Both the position numbers and the translations under genes were made by a program. Below the pieces are notes generated by a model. It was not told where the DNA came from. It was given only the letters and a program-made list of their open reading frames with translations, and did not search any database. A DNA stretch of 64,000 nucleotides from Calothrix parasitica NIES-267 (GTDB lineage: Bacteria > Cyanobacteriota > Cyanobacteriia > Cyanobacteriales > Nostocaceae), in contig NZ_AP018227.1 of assembly GCF_002368095.1 (NCBI RefSeq), forward strand, positions 1 through 64,000. Direction: 5' to 3'. Below, piece after piece: positions 1 through 9,382 of this stretch; the stretch's first letter is position 1; each line of letters opens with the position of its first letter.

Positions 1-117
1 GGGGAGATGGGGAGAGGGGGAGAGTGGGAGATGGGGAAGAAAAGTAATGACCTCTAACTCTTAACTCCTAACTGTTCACTGATAACTGTTCACTGATAAC
101 TGTTCACTGATAACTGT
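1..117. repeat. Low-complexity spacer, STRR-like tandem repeats
   Basis: The first 45 bases are G-rich units related to GGGGAGA. They are followed by CTAACTC-type units and about three copies of a 16-base unit containing CTGATAACTGTTCACT (about 70-117). The array runs up to the stop codon of the kinase gene. The same unit types recur at about 31.2, 36.57, 51.1, 53.3 and 63.8 kb. No gene is seen here. Confidence 0.8.
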
Positions 118-1881
118 TCATCTCCACCCCAGCAATTTCAGTAGGGGAACGACTATGTAATTACTTATTCCTAACCAAAAACTCATGAAGATACCTAACA
201 TGCAGAAGAAACCTATTTTGAGCCATAGTTGGGATAGCTCGAAGGGGATGGAGGAGTTTAGTATTTCTGGTGATAATCCTAATTTTATTAAGCCTGCGAA
301 AAGAATTGAGGTGCCAAATGCGGTCATTATGGCATGAATGATGTGATGCGAACGAAGTCCTAAGCCTAATGTCAGCAGTGACATAGCAAATAATATCAGC
401 CCTACCCATCCTTCTCCCTGCTGTGGTGTTATTAACTGTAGAATAAACCAGCCTCCGCTGTAAGCAATTATTCCCATTAGTGAGGCTATCAAAAATCGTC
501 GCTTCTGATTAAAACCTCCAGAAGCAGTTATTCCCCAAGCGGTTCCCAAACCGGATACTGCAAATACAATTATTTCCGAACCCAATACTGGTTGAGGATT
601 GGATGTTAAAGCTATCAGTATATTGCTGACAACTTCCCCAGTTCTATCTCCAAAAACCGTCGCAAATGCCAGGAAAAAACCGGCAATTGTACCTATACAA
701 GCGCCGATGCTGGCTAAAATCATTGCCCAAAGGGTTTCAAAACTGCCGCGAATTATGCCGATAATTATTTTAAATGTGAATTGAGTAGTTTGACTTACTC
801 CTTGAGTAGTTCCTACAACGAACTGCTGGAAAAATTCTTTGATTCCCCAGACAGTTTTTTGGATATATTCTTTTATGTTTCCGAAAAAACCTTTTTGCGG
901 ACGTGCTGCCAAATATGATGTTGTTTTGATTATTTGCGCTAAACGTTTTTGAATAATTACAGCATTTTCGGGACGCGATCGCACTTCTTCTTGTGCCATA
1001 TCATCGAGTAAATCTACCAACATGGGGTTGACACCTTCACCATTTGCAGAAAATTTGAGTGCTTCTCGCCAGCGTAATCTTCCGGTTAAAGGGTCTTCTA
1101 ACTCTTGAGGATTTTTACCCGTAAGCAATTCAATCATCGTTCTTCCAAGAGCATAAAAATCGGCTGATGGCCCGATATTACGTCCAGTAACTTGTTCGGG
1201 TGGACTGTAACCAGTGGAAAACAATCTTGTAGAACTGGATTGACGGTTAGGGGTTGCGACGCTAAAGTGTTTGGCTCCACCAAAGTCAATTACTACTAAT
1301 TGAGCGCCTTTTAATGTAGGAGGAGGGTTACGTAACATCAAGTTAGAAGGTTTGATGTCACGGTGAATAATCATTCGTTCGTGGAGATGTCGCAGAACAT
1401 CTACCGCTTGCTGTAACCACCCCAGAACCAAATCTTGAGGACAACCTTGGGGATACAAATAAGGAACTTCTTCCAAAGTTTGACCGTTGATTTTCTCCAT
1501 TATCAAACAAGGTAAATTCAAATCTTGATTAGAACTTGAAAGATTATGGAAAAAATACCCATCCGGTTCAATCTTGGGAACACCCCTATGCTTTAAGCGC
1601 TGTAAAACCTCCGCTTCCTGCTCAAATAATTCCAGCGCTTTCGATGAAGTTTCCACCAGCACCTTCAAAACCTTTTCAGTTTGTGTTTGAACATCCCAAA
1701 CCGTATAAATACGAGCAAACCCCCCAGAACCCAAGCGTTCAAGAGGAATAAATCTATCTTCAAGCTGTAACTTTCCACCACAAGCCAAACAAAATTTATT
1801 TCCCCAAGGTTGGGGATAAGGACGCGGACAATTGGGATTTATGCAGTGAATCGCATTCAAACTGGGTTGGGAATTGGACAT
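118..1881 (-). CDS. Membrane-anchored serine/threonine protein kinase with N-terminal Cys4 motif
   Basis: Eukaryotic-type Ser/Thr kinase of 587 residues. The N-terminus has four cysteines (Cys13, Cys18, Cys31, Cys34) arranged like a zinc ribbon, as in many cyanobacterial kinases. The kinase domain covers about residues 44-320: glycine loop LGSGGFARIY, catalytic loop HRDIKPSN and metal-binding DFGGAK are all present, so it should be active. The C-terminal 230 residues hold several hydrophobic segments, so the kinase domain probably sits on the cytoplasmic side of a membrane. It stands alone; the next gene upstream is 334 bases away. The substrate cannot be told from sequence. The family assignment is secure, the physiological role unknown. 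Confidence 0.93.
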   Translation of the reverse strand: MSNSQPSLNAIHCINPNCPRPYPQPWGNKFCLACGGKLQLEDRFIPLERLGSGGFARIYTVWDVQTQTEKVLKVLVETSSKALELFEQEAEVLQRLKHRGVPKIEPDGYFFHNLSSSNQDLNLPCLIMEKINGQTLEEVPYLYPQGCPQDLVLGWLQQAVDVLRHLHERMIIHRDIKPSNLMLRNPPPTLKGAQLVVIDFGGAKHFSVATPNRQSSSTRLFSTGYSPPEQVTGRNIGPSADFYALGRTMIELLTGKNPQELEDPLTGRLRWREALKFSANGEGVNPMLVDLLDDMAQEEVRSRPENAVIIQKRLAQIIKTTSYLAARPQKGFFGNIKEYIQKTVWGIKEFFQQFVVGTTQGVSQTTQFTFKIIIGIIRGSFETLWAMILASIGACIGTIAGFFLAFATVFGDRTGEVVSNILIALTSNPQPVLGSEIIVFAVSGLGTAWGITASGGFNQKRRFLIASLMGIIAYSGGWFILQLITPQQGEGWVGLILFAMSLLTLGLGLRSHHIIHAIMTAFGTSILFAGLIKLGLSPEILNSSIPFELSQLWLKIGFFCMLGIFMSFWLGISNYIVVPLLKLLGWR

Positions 1882-2215
1882 GGGGGATTGGACATGGGGG
1901 ATTGGGAATTGGGAATTTAAGACAATAGTAGATTTATATGTTGTTGAGATACCTTTTATATCTTTCAGTGATGATGACTTCTTACAGAAAGCTTTGCGAT
2001 TATTTTGGGAAGAGAGAGGTGGAAAGATAAGGAAGGGGATATTTTAAAGTAACCAGTAGCGAGTAGCGGATAACGAGTAATGCCGTGGGAAAGGTATGGT
2101 TAAGGTACTGGAAATAAGAACGAATTGATAATTTATTTACTACTTGCTACTTGCTACTCCTAACTCCCAATTCCTAACTCCTATCCCCTATCCCCCATGA
2201 CCAATTCCCTAACTC
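1882..2215. other. Spacer of simple repeats, no gene seen
   Basis: Contains GGGGATTGG-type repeats next to the kinase start, then AGTAGCGAGTAGCGG and CTACTTGCTACTCCTAACTCC-type repeats near 2050-2200. I see no open frame with coding character and no RNA gene. Confidence 0.6.
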
Positions 2216-3817
2216 TTAACTACTCCCTTCCCAAGAAATAGGGAAAGTTTGTTGTGATAGCGATGAGAAATCATCTTCACAGTTTGGGGTTTCTTCATCA
2301 AGGACTTTTACTACTCTGTTATAAATTTCTTCTGCTTGTTGGGGGGAATCACCGATACTGGTTAATCCTAATTTACCAAATTCTGATAGACATCCCATTA
2401 AATGGAATACCGTACCCGTTTCAGTTCCGGTATCGAAGTGCAATCTGTGTTGAGCAATGATATCCATTAAATCATTGGGTAAAAGTCCCTTGTAGCGGTC
2501 TTTTTGCAAATTATCGGTAGCTATATAATACTTGGGTCGTCCCTGCTGAGAATAAAACAAGCCTATAGAAGGCTCGTACCGACCGTTTGTCAATAACTTC
2601 AAGGTCATAAAAGGATGGGTAGTACCACCTTTCCGTAAATTAATTTCAATTGCTTGGATATCCCATACTCCATCATCTTGTCGAACAACAATAAAATCTA
2701 CGCCATATCTCTCTAATGCACCTTTTTGTGCTAACCTACGACCAATTCTTAAACCTAACTGCTGTAGCTGCAATCTATATTCTTCGTCAGCAGGAAATTT
2801 ACAGCCTAGAAAGATTTGACCGTCCGGACCTCCTAAAATTTGGTCGTGAGTAGAAAGAATCTCCACATCTCCCGTCGGAGTAATCCTTCCTTGAACGCTC
2901 GGTGAAAGTTTAATCTCACCTTCGACAAAAGCTTCTACAATCGCTCCTAATTCACTTATTCTTCCAGAAAAAGTTTCCCAAGTCTCCTGTTTTGCTTGAA
3001 AACTCATTTGATGAAAATGTTCGGTAATCTTTGCGACTCTTTTTTGATGAGATGCTTGTGGAGTTGCTAATTCAATAATCGGTCTTAAATCTAGCAGCGC
3101 ATTTCCTTCCCCAGAAATCCCTTCATTTAGTTTTACTACCATCCTCTGTAAAGTTGGCTGACGCTCCCATAAATTAGCCGCAGCTTCTGCTAAATCCGAA
3201 ATATTCCACATCAGTTTGCTACCATCTGGATGAGGAACTTTAGCTTCAGCAAAAATTTGCCTGGAACCGCTTTTTGTTCCCCAAATTTGTAAATCTGGAG
3301 CAGCAGCGTACAGCGGAACTCCTAACTTTAAAGACAATTGTGCTTCAAAACCAGTGGAGTTGTAACATATCATAAAAGACTTATCTATTCTTAAAGCTTG
3401 TTGAATATGCCGTAATAACCGAGGACGTTCTAAAATCTTCTGACTAAGAGGTTTGAGCGAAGAATCATAAGTAGAAAGCAGCAGCAAGCGATTGCGAGCA
3501 TGAGAAAAAGGAATTCCCGGTAACAGTTGTAAATAATAATCGATAATACTCGGATGTAAAGGTACCGATGTTACATAAATTAGACGGTTACAAGGATTCC
3601 ATAACCGAATTAGAGCAAATAATAATCGTTCTTCATAATGTTCGTAACCTTCCACCTTTTTTAGTTCTCGCTGGTCAAGGCTAATAGAAGGAATAACTAA
3701 AATATCAACATCACTACTATCGCTCTCATCACCTTCAACACATTCCCATCTGTCGCGCAAATCTGATTGAAGATAGCGAAACTTTTCAAGTAATTCTTTA
3801 TCTGTTATATGAAGCAT
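2216..3817 (-). CDS. ATP-grasp protein, peptide ligase PGM1-related
   Basis: A 533-residue protein resembling cyanobacterial proteins annotated as PGM1-related peptide ligases (carboxylate-amine ligase, ATP-grasp fold). The N-terminal 170 residues look like a pre-ATP-grasp domain. The middle holds an ATP-grasp-like core with KLNEGISGEGNALLD (nucleotide-binding lysine and glycine loop) and a later metal-binding stretch ending in AIEINLRKGGTTHP, where Glu and Asn would bind magnesium. PGM1 itself is a peptide ligase of pheganomycin synthesis, but no biosynthetic partners are visible here, so the substrate is unknown. The ATG start at 3817 fits the domain boundary. Family call fairly firm, function open. 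Confidence 0.75.
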   Translation of the reverse strand: MLHITDKELLEKFRYLQSDLRDRWECVEGDESDSSDVDILVIPSISLDQRELKKVEGYEHYEERLLFALIRLWNPCNRLIYVTSVPLHPSIIDYYLQLLPGIPFSHARNRLLLLSTYDSSLKPLSQKILERPRLLRHIQQALRIDKSFMICYNSTGFEAQLSLKLGVPLYAAAPDLQIWGTKSGSRQIFAEAKVPHPDGSKLMWNISDLAEAAANLWERQPTLQRMVVKLNEGISGEGNALLDLRPIIELATPQASHQKRVAKITEHFHQMSFQAKQETWETFSGRISELGAIVEAFVEGEIKLSPSVQGRITPTGDVEILSTHDQILGGPDGQIFLGCKFPADEEYRLQLQQLGLRIGRRLAQKGALERYGVDFIVVRQDDGVWDIQAIEINLRKGGTTHPFMTLKLLTNGRYEPSIGLFYSQQGRPKYYIATDNLQKDRYKGLLPNDLMDIIAQHRLHFDTGTETGTVFHLMGCLSEFGKLGLTSIGDSPQQAEEIYNRVVKVLDEETPNCEDDFSSLSQQTFPISWEGSS

Positions 3818-3848
3818 TTTATTCGGTATCAGTTCTCAATAATTAATT

Positions 3849-3865
3849 TTCACCCTTCGGGTGAA
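3849..3865. promoter_or_regulatory. Hairpin with UUCG tetraloop in a divergent intergenic region
   Basis: TTCACC and GGTGAA flank CTTCGG, forming a stem closed by a C(UUCG)G tetraloop. It lies 32 bases upstream of the ATP-grasp gene start, in its untranslated leader if transcription begins further right. No T-run follows on either strand. Its role is unknown. Confidence 0.45.
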
Positions 3866-3993
3866 TTATGTCCTAACAGCCATTAAAGTTATTCCTCATA
3901 GCCGAAAAGCTGTTCATCCATTTGAGAGATGAGTATAGACACAACTGCTGTTACCATGACATAGATTATGTTTACCAAATTACAAATATATAT

Positions 3994-4251
3994 ATGGCAT
4001 CTTCTGCACCACTTAAAGGAACTGATTTAGTAGATTGCGCCAAAGCAAACGCTAAGCAAGGAATAGAAACTGCTGCTTTTTTATGTGGCTATGGTACTGA
4101 TTTAAATACATTTAGACAAGAACTAGGTAAAGCTTGTGAAGAGATGAATTTACAAGTTTCCGAACTTCAAGAATTGATTACCACCCCCGACCCAAGATTA
4201 AATATCGGTGTTGGTGAAGTCGTTGCTCCCGATTCTCCAGCAGATTTGTAA
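3994..4251 (+). CDS. Small conserved-type protein of unknown function
   Basis: An 85-residue protein starting MASSAPLKGTDLVDCAKAN. The open frame extends upstream to a TTG at 3922, but the ATG at 3994 gives a more natural N-terminus and the added residues look non-coding. It is acidic, has three cysteines, and appears helical in the middle, ending in a short proline/aspartate tail. It has no signal peptide or membrane segment. It is divergent from the ATP-grasp gene with about 180 bases between them. I do not recognise a family. Confidence 0.6.
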   Translation: MASSAPLKGTDLVDCAKANAKQGIETAAFLCGYGTDLNTFRQELGKACEEMNLQVSELQELITTPDPRLNIGVGEVVAPDSPADL

Positions 4252-5156
4252 ATCAGTTATCAGTAATAATGTCGGGTGTATTACGGCACAAATACGTCTG
4301 AACAATAGATTCAAACTTTGATATTGCCGTAATGCACCATTGCTGAGGTTATTAATAATCTGCTAACAATTAAATAATAATTTGAATTCAAATATTTTAT
4401 TATTCCCGTCAATCTATAATAAAATAAATCAAAAAGTTTTTTTAATTTATAATTTCATTTTTAAATAAAATTGCAATTTTTTTTGTGACGAAAACGTGGG
4501 ATAATCAAAAAAAGAATGAATAGCGTTTTTTATAATGGGAATATTAGCAAAATTTTTATTTTGGCAAAGCCTACCCATTATGTAAAACACTTTCTAAAAT
4601 AAATAATATCACTGAAGCGCTACCTCTAAAAACATTTTTTTCTAGTTTTATCTGAAATATTTTCTGAGCAATTATATATACACGGATAACGAAAATATAA
4701 GTAATTAGCTCATTTTAAACGGGATAATACAAGATTATCTGAGATGAACTCGTAATAAATAAAACTTTTATTTGTTAAGTAATCTCAATTGCTAATCTTT
4801 AAAATATGATTCCGCCAATAATTTAGAGGAGAATTTAGATATATAGCGTTTTTTGGTTGGGTGAAATACACCTTGATAGACCTCACCCCCAGCCCCTCTC
4901 CCGCAATTGCTATCTCCTTACGGAGACGCTCCGCTAACAACGGTCGTGTTCCTCCCTCCGGGTATCTCCTTCGGAGACGCTACGAAGACCGCTAGTTTGG
5001 GGGACGGAAACCGACACCCCCAACTAGACTCACCGCAACGCATTGCTCTCCAAGTCAGCGGAGAGGGGTGTATTCTATCCAACTGAGAACTGCTATAAAT
5101 CTAAATCTCTTATAAAATTAAGTGCAATTTTAATTAACTCTCTTACTAACTCACAA
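4252..5156. other. Long AT-rich spacer ending in dispersed palindromic repeats
   Basis: From 4252 to about 4850 the DNA is very AT-rich. It includes an 8-base inverted repeat (ATAATGGG near 4533, CCCATTAT near 4573) but no credible gene. From about 4880 to 5070 there is a mosaic of G+C-rich repeats: CCCCAGCCCCTCTCC, two copies of GGAGACGCT palindromes, and TTTGGGGGACGGA with its partner ACACCCCCAACTAG. Parts of this mosaic recur near 12.85, 19.87 and 40.25 kb. Confidence 0.6.
4880..5070. repeat. Dispersed palindromic repeat cluster
   Basis: A block of nested palindromes rich in GGAGACGCTCCG-like units, plus a hairpin made of GTTTGGGGGACGG and a complementary CCCCCAACTAG side. The reverse complement of the GGGGGACGG/ACACCCCC unit is found again at about 40288-40322. 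The ACCGCAACGCATTGCTCTCC tail has close relatives at 12887-12902 and 19886-19900. This is a multi-copy non-coding repeat family. Confidence 0.7.
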
Positions 5157-6557
5157 TCACAAATTAAGAATAAATCTCGCCAAACCAAAATAAATCATAA
5201 CACCAGCAACATCAACTGCTGTAGTAATAAACGGTGCAGACATCAAAGCCGGGTCTAACTTCATCGACCGGAATAAAAACGGCAGCGAAGAACCGGAAAC
5301 TGAAGCCAAAATCGATATTGCAACTAAACTACTACCAACTGTTATGGCAACTTGTAAATTACGCTCCAGCAAAAAAGCCCATAGAGTAGCAATAACTCCT
5401 AACGTTGTTCCTAAAATTGCACCTGCGAGAGCTTCCCTTCCAATCACCTGAAGAGTTCCTAGCGAACGAATTTCATCGGTATTCATTCCGCGAATCACTA
5501 CCGTAGAAGATTGAGCGCCGACGTTACCCCCAGTACCAGTAAGTAAGGGAATAAAAGCCGCTAGGATAACAACTCTTTGTAAAATATCTTCTTCTGATTT
5601 AATAATTGTTCCGGTTACGGTATTAGTGACGAGCAAAACGAGCAACCAAACTACGCGCTTGCGAGCAACGGTAAATAAATCTGTTTGAAAGTAATTATCC
5701 CCGCTAGATTGTACCCCACCACCAAGAGCGTAAATATCTTCGGTGGTTTCTTCTTGAATAATATCTATGACATCATCGACAGTAATAATACCGACTAAAC
5801 GATGTTCTTTATCTACTACAGGAACCGCAAGAAAATCATATTTTTGAATAAATCTAGCAACTTCTTCCTGGTCGGTATCTGTATGAACGCATATCGGGTC
5901 GCGATTGATGATTTCATCAATTGTTTGTTCTGTTCGAGCGGTTACTAATTGTCGTAGCGAAACAATTCCAGTTAAACGTCTAGCAGTATCGGTCACATAA
6001 AGATAATAAATCATCTCGCTAGCATTAGCTTGACGGCGAATCCGTTCCAAAGCTTGAGCTACAGTAAAATTTTCTTTAAGCAAGATGAATTGAGGAGTCA
6101 TGATTCTTCCAGCAGTACCGGATTCATAACCCAAAAGTAGAGCAGTAGCTTCTCGTTGATTCGGACTCAGTTGACCTAAGAGACGATTAACAACTTTTGC
6201 AGGTAATTCATCAAATAACCTCGCACGGTCATCTGGTGACATCTTATCAACAATATCGAGAACTTCCTGAGAACGAAATTCCTGTATTAACTTCTCTTGA
6301 ACATTATGTTCTAGATATTCGTAAACCTCAATCGCTTCATCTTTAGAAAGCAAGCGAAACACCAGAGCATGCATTGTCTCCGGTAAACCTTCAATAACTT
6401 CTGCCGTATCCGCAGGTTGAACAGGTACGAGAATTGCTTTGGCACCTCGTAAGTCTCCTTGTTCGAGCAGCATTTGCAATTGAGTTCGTACTAAATCGCG
6501 TAATTCCCTCCGCGTTGATTCCATTGGGACAGAAGCTACGTTGTTTATTTCACTCAC
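5157..6557 (-). CDS. mgtE: Magnesium transporter MgtE
   Basis: Mg2+ channel/transporter of the MgtE family, about 466 residues. Order of parts: N-terminal MgtE helical domain with the MSPDDRARLFDELP signature, two CBS domains (about residues 135-265), and five membrane helices with the pore-lining segment PLLTGTGGNVGAQSS. The frame is open back to a TTG at 6599, but GTG at 6557 is preceded by a clear ribosome site, AAGGAGA (6567-6573, minus strand), at proper spacing, so I take that start. CBS domains sense intracellular magnesium in this family. Transcribed alone. The tail ends in the spacer full of palindromic repeats. Confidence 0.93.
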   Translation of the reverse strand: MSEINNVASVPMESTRRELRDLVRTQLQMLLEQGDLRGAKAILVPVQPADTAEVIEGLPETMHALVFRLLSKDEAIEVYEYLEHNVQEKLIQEFRSQEVLDIVDKMSPDDRARLFDELPAKVVNRLLGQLSPNQREATALLLGYESGTAGRIMTPQFILLKENFTVAQALERIRRQANASEMIYYLYVTDTARRLTGIVSLRQLVTARTEQTIDEIINRDPICVHTDTDQEEVARFIQKYDFLAVPVVDKEHRLVGIITVDDVIDIIQEETTEDIYALGGGVQSSGDNYFQTDLFTVARKRVVWLLVLLVTNTVTGTIIKSEEDILQRVVILAAFIPLLTGTGGNVGAQSSTVVIRGMNTDEIRSLGTLQVIGREALAGAILGTTLGVIATLWAFLLERNLQVAITVGSSLVAISILASVSGSSLPFLFRSMKLDPALMSAPFITTAVDVAGVMIYFGLARFILNL

Positions 6558-6842
6558 ATTAGGATGTCTCCTTAAGGTGATTTTAAATAAGTTACTCAAT
6601 CATAGTTTATTGGAAATTGGCACCTCAAAACGTTCAATTGGTTAATTTTCCTTCCCATGATGGATATTTTAAATCTCAGCAGACTTATTTTTTTATCTGA
6701 AGCAATAGTTTTTGTGGTAATTCTTTATTAATACTAATTGCTTTGCCTGACAGAAATTGATTCGGGATATTAATAAATAAGTTGATTGAATAACTTCGTT
6801 TGGCATATACCATAAAAAGAGCATATTAACTATAAATTTGAT

Positions 6843-7390
6843 ATGACTAAAGAAGTTTTCACTGCAATTGCAATATTTACAGTTGGCTTTGGATAGATTT
6901 TCCGTAGGCTAGAAAAAAGCGTCATTACCCCACTGATAGCTTAGGTAAACTAAAGGTTTATTAATTAGTCCCACGGTATTAAGGTTGATGCAAGATGTAA
7001 AAACAAATAACGGAGTTATCAAAACTTTAGCAGAAATTGCATTAGCAATCGTTCTTTTTACTGATGCTTCGCGGATTCAATTAAAACTGTTACGTCAAGA
7101 ATATAATTTACCTCTGCGTTTACTTGGTATAGGGTCACCTTTAACTACTGCTTTCGGTACGATTTTCCCTCACTTATTGTTTCCCAACGAATTAAATATC
7201 TGGGAAGCAGCAGTTTTCTAAGATGGTGGTAACAGTTTTAATCAGCGTTTTCGCTCATGGTTTAACGGCTTATCCTGGAGCAAATTGGTATGCTAACCGA
7301 ATTTCAAACAAACAAGATATTGACGATAAAATGCCCGAAATGAAGCCCGTCGAAAAAATGGCCATTCGCTTACCTTGGGGAGATACTTGA
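6843..7390 (+). pseudogene. Decayed cation/proton antiporter (CPA1-like), internally deleted
   Basis: Three pieces of a Na+/H+ exchanger lie in the right order. 6843-6896 encodes MTKEVFTAIAIFTVGFG and then a stop. After a few more recognisable residues, 6985-7221 encodes an antiporter-like stretch with ALAIVLFTDASRI and PNELNIWEAAVF. 7223-7390 in another frame encodes the usual C-terminal end, with SVFAHGLTAYPGANWYA. The large middle part of the transporter is missing, and stop codons and frame changes separate the pieces. It cannot make a working transporter. Whether the small 6985-7221 frame is still translated is doubtful. Confidence 0.85.
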
Positions 7391-7560
7391 GAACTCATAA
7401 TTGATAAAGATTAGCAATTAATTGAGAATTTCTCACTGGTCACTGAATAACTATTTACTATCTAAAGTTTTATGTATTTTGCTTAACTTATTTCTTTCGA
7501 TAGTACTACTCCCTTTAGTTAACAACTAACATTTTCCGAGAGGGATAGGTATTATTTAAA

Positions 7561-8139
7561 ATGACTACAACTAAATCAAATCCGCTATCAAATATAGAAA
7601 GCAACAGCCTTAATACCGTTGAAGTGACATTAAAAGTTAACGGCACAAAACATACTTTAAACATTGAACCCCGCGTTACTCTTCTTGATGCATTACGCGA
7701 ACGTTTAAATTTAACAGGTAGTAAAAAAGGTTGCGACCACGGACAGTGTGGTGCTTGTACCGTATTAATAAATGGAGAAAGAATTAATTCTTGTCTGGCT
7801 TTAGCAATAATGCATGAAGGAGACGAAATTACAACTATCGAAGGTTTGAGTACAGGTGATGAACTTCATGCAATGCAGACTGCATTTGTGAATAATGATG
7901 GATTTCAATGCGGTTACTGTACTTCGGGTCAAATTTGTTCTGCGGTAGCTTTGCTCTCGGAAATAGAAGCAGGACAAGCCAGCACAATGACCGATTTAGA
8001 AGAAATTGCCAACCCAAGCGCATCAATTGAATTAACCGACACCGAAATTCGCGAACGCATGAGCGGGAACCTTTGTCGCTGCGGTGCTTATCCGCATATT
8101 GTCGCAGCTGTCAGGGAAGCTTATCAGGCCAAAGGTTAG
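7561..8139 (+). CDS. Molybdenum hydroxylase, 2Fe-2S subunit (PaoA/XdhC-like small subunit)
   Basis: A 192-residue iron-sulfur subunit of the xanthine oxidase/aldehyde oxidoreductase family. It passes electrons from the molybdenum site to FAD. The plant-ferredoxin-type cluster motif GCDHGQCGACTVLINGERINSC is cut here as GCDHGQCGAC plus a distal Cys. The second cluster uses CGYC and CRCG in the helical domain (about residues 118-175). Unlike E. coli PaoA it has no twin-arginine signal, so the enzyme is probably cytoplasmic. It is the first gene of a five-gene same-strand cluster. A linker rich in Glu/Ser between the two C-terminal cysteine pairs is slightly longer than usual. Confidence 0.92.
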   Translation: MTTTKSNPLSNIESNSLNTVEVTLKVNGTKHTLNIEPRVTLLDALRERLNLTGSKKGCDHGQCGACTVLINGERINSCLALAIMHEGDEITTIEGLSTGDELHAMQTAFVNNDGFQCGYCTSGQICSAVALLSEIEAGQASTMTDLEEIANPSASIELTDTEIRERMSGNLCRCGAYPHIVAAVREAYQAKG

Positions 8140-8280
8140 GGGTTAAAGGTCAAAGGTAAAAAAAAGAGAGAGGGGCTAGAAGGGGAAGAAAATTATTTTT
8201 CAACTTCTAACTATTACCATGCCCAATGCCCAATGCCTAATTACCAATTAACAATTACCAATTACCAAACTTAAACACAG

Positions 8281-9264
8281 ATGAAACCATTTAATTACCA
8301 AAAAGCTAATTCTTCAAATGCTGCTGTACAGGAGTTAAGCAATAATAATCAAGCCAAGTTTATTGGTGGTGGTACTAATTTGCTTGATTTAATGAAATAC
8401 GGTGTGGAAGTACCCGATAGTTTGATTGATATCACTAAAGTACCGCTAGCCGAAATTACAGAATTACCCAACGGTGGGGTGCGTATTGGTGCTTTGGCCC
8501 GTAATACTGCTACTGCGAACCATCCTTTAATTCGTGAAAGATATCCTTTGTTGTCTCAGGCTTTTCTTTCCGGTGCTACCCAACAGTTACGCAATATGGC
8601 AACGGTTGGCGGGAATTTGATGCAAAGAACTCGTTGCTATTATTTCTACGATACGGCTACACCTTGTAATAAACGAGAACCGGGTTCCGGTTGTCCAGCA
8701 GTAGAAGGTTTTAACCGCATTCATGCAATTTTAGGCGCTTCCGAAAATTGTATTGCTACCCATCCTTCTGATATGTGCGTTGCTTTAGCCGCTTTGGATG
8801 CAGTTGTGAGAGTAGTTAATCCATCGGGAGAAGAAAGGGAAATACCCGCTACAGAATTTCATCGCTTACCGGGAGACACACCAAATATTGACACTAATTT
8901 GCAAGAAAACGAATTGATAACCGCAGTCGATTTACCTCCATCTCTCAAAAATGCTAAGTCTTATTACTTGAAAGTTAGGGATAGAGCATCTTATGCATTT
9001 GCTTTAGTTTCGGTAGCTGCTGTACTAGAAATTGAAAATAATTCCATTAAAACAGCGCGTTTGGCAATGGGTGGTGTAGCTCATAAGCCTTGGAGAGCAA
9101 CAAATGCAGAAGAAATTTTAATTGGTGTTGCTCCAACTGAGGAAGTATTTCGACAAGCAGCAGAAACTGCATTACAAGGAGCGCAAGGTTATCAGCATAA
9201 TAATTTCAAAATCGAACTTGCGAAAAGAGCGATTGTGCGAGCCTTAATAACTTTGACAGAATAA
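8281..9264 (+). CDS. Molybdenum hydroxylase, FAD-binding subunit (PaoB-like)
   Basis: A 327-residue FAD subunit of the CO dehydrogenase/xanthine dehydrogenase type. The FAD-binding loops KFIGGGTNLLDLM (about residue 27) and TVGGNLMQRTRC are present. Cys119, Cys129, Cys138 and Cys157 match the extra [4Fe-4S]-binding insertion known from E. coli PaoB, which separates this group from ordinary xanthine dehydrogenases. It lies 141 bases after the FeS subunit gene, with a spacer of AATTACCAATTA-type repeats, and 118 bases before the molybdenum subunit gene. It carries electrons from the FeS centres to the final acceptor. Confidence 0.92.
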   Translation: MKPFNYQKANSSNAAVQELSNNNQAKFIGGGTNLLDLMKYGVEVPDSLIDITKVPLAEITELPNGGVRIGALARNTATANHPLIRERYPLLSQAFLSGATQQLRNMATVGGNLMQRTRCYYFYDTATPCNKREPGSGCPAVEGFNRIHAILGASENCIATHPSDMCVALAALDAVVRVVNPSGEEREIPATEFHRLPGDTPNIDTNLQENELITAVDLPPSLKNAKSYYLKVRDRASYAFALVSVAAVLEIENNSIKTARLAMGGVAHKPWRATNAEEILIGVAPTEEVFRQAAETALQGAQGYQHNNFKIELAKRAIVRALITLTE

Positions 9265-9382
9265 ACCCTCTGCGAACCTCCGCGCATACCTTTGCGTCCC
9301 TTTGCGTTAAAACACTATATTTTGTTGAAACGCAGAGAAACGCTCAGAAGAATTAATCTAAAATCTAAAATCCAAAATCCAA

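Noticed and set aside
5043-5258. Open frame of 71 codons on the plus strand at the end of mgtE
   Set aside because: It runs through dispersed repeats and then antisense to mgtE; composition is Asn/Lys/Ser-rich and without coding character.
6558-6599. TTG start for MgtE at 6599
   Set aside because: The extra 14 residues are upstream of a good ribosome site (AAGGAGA) that serves GTG 6557.
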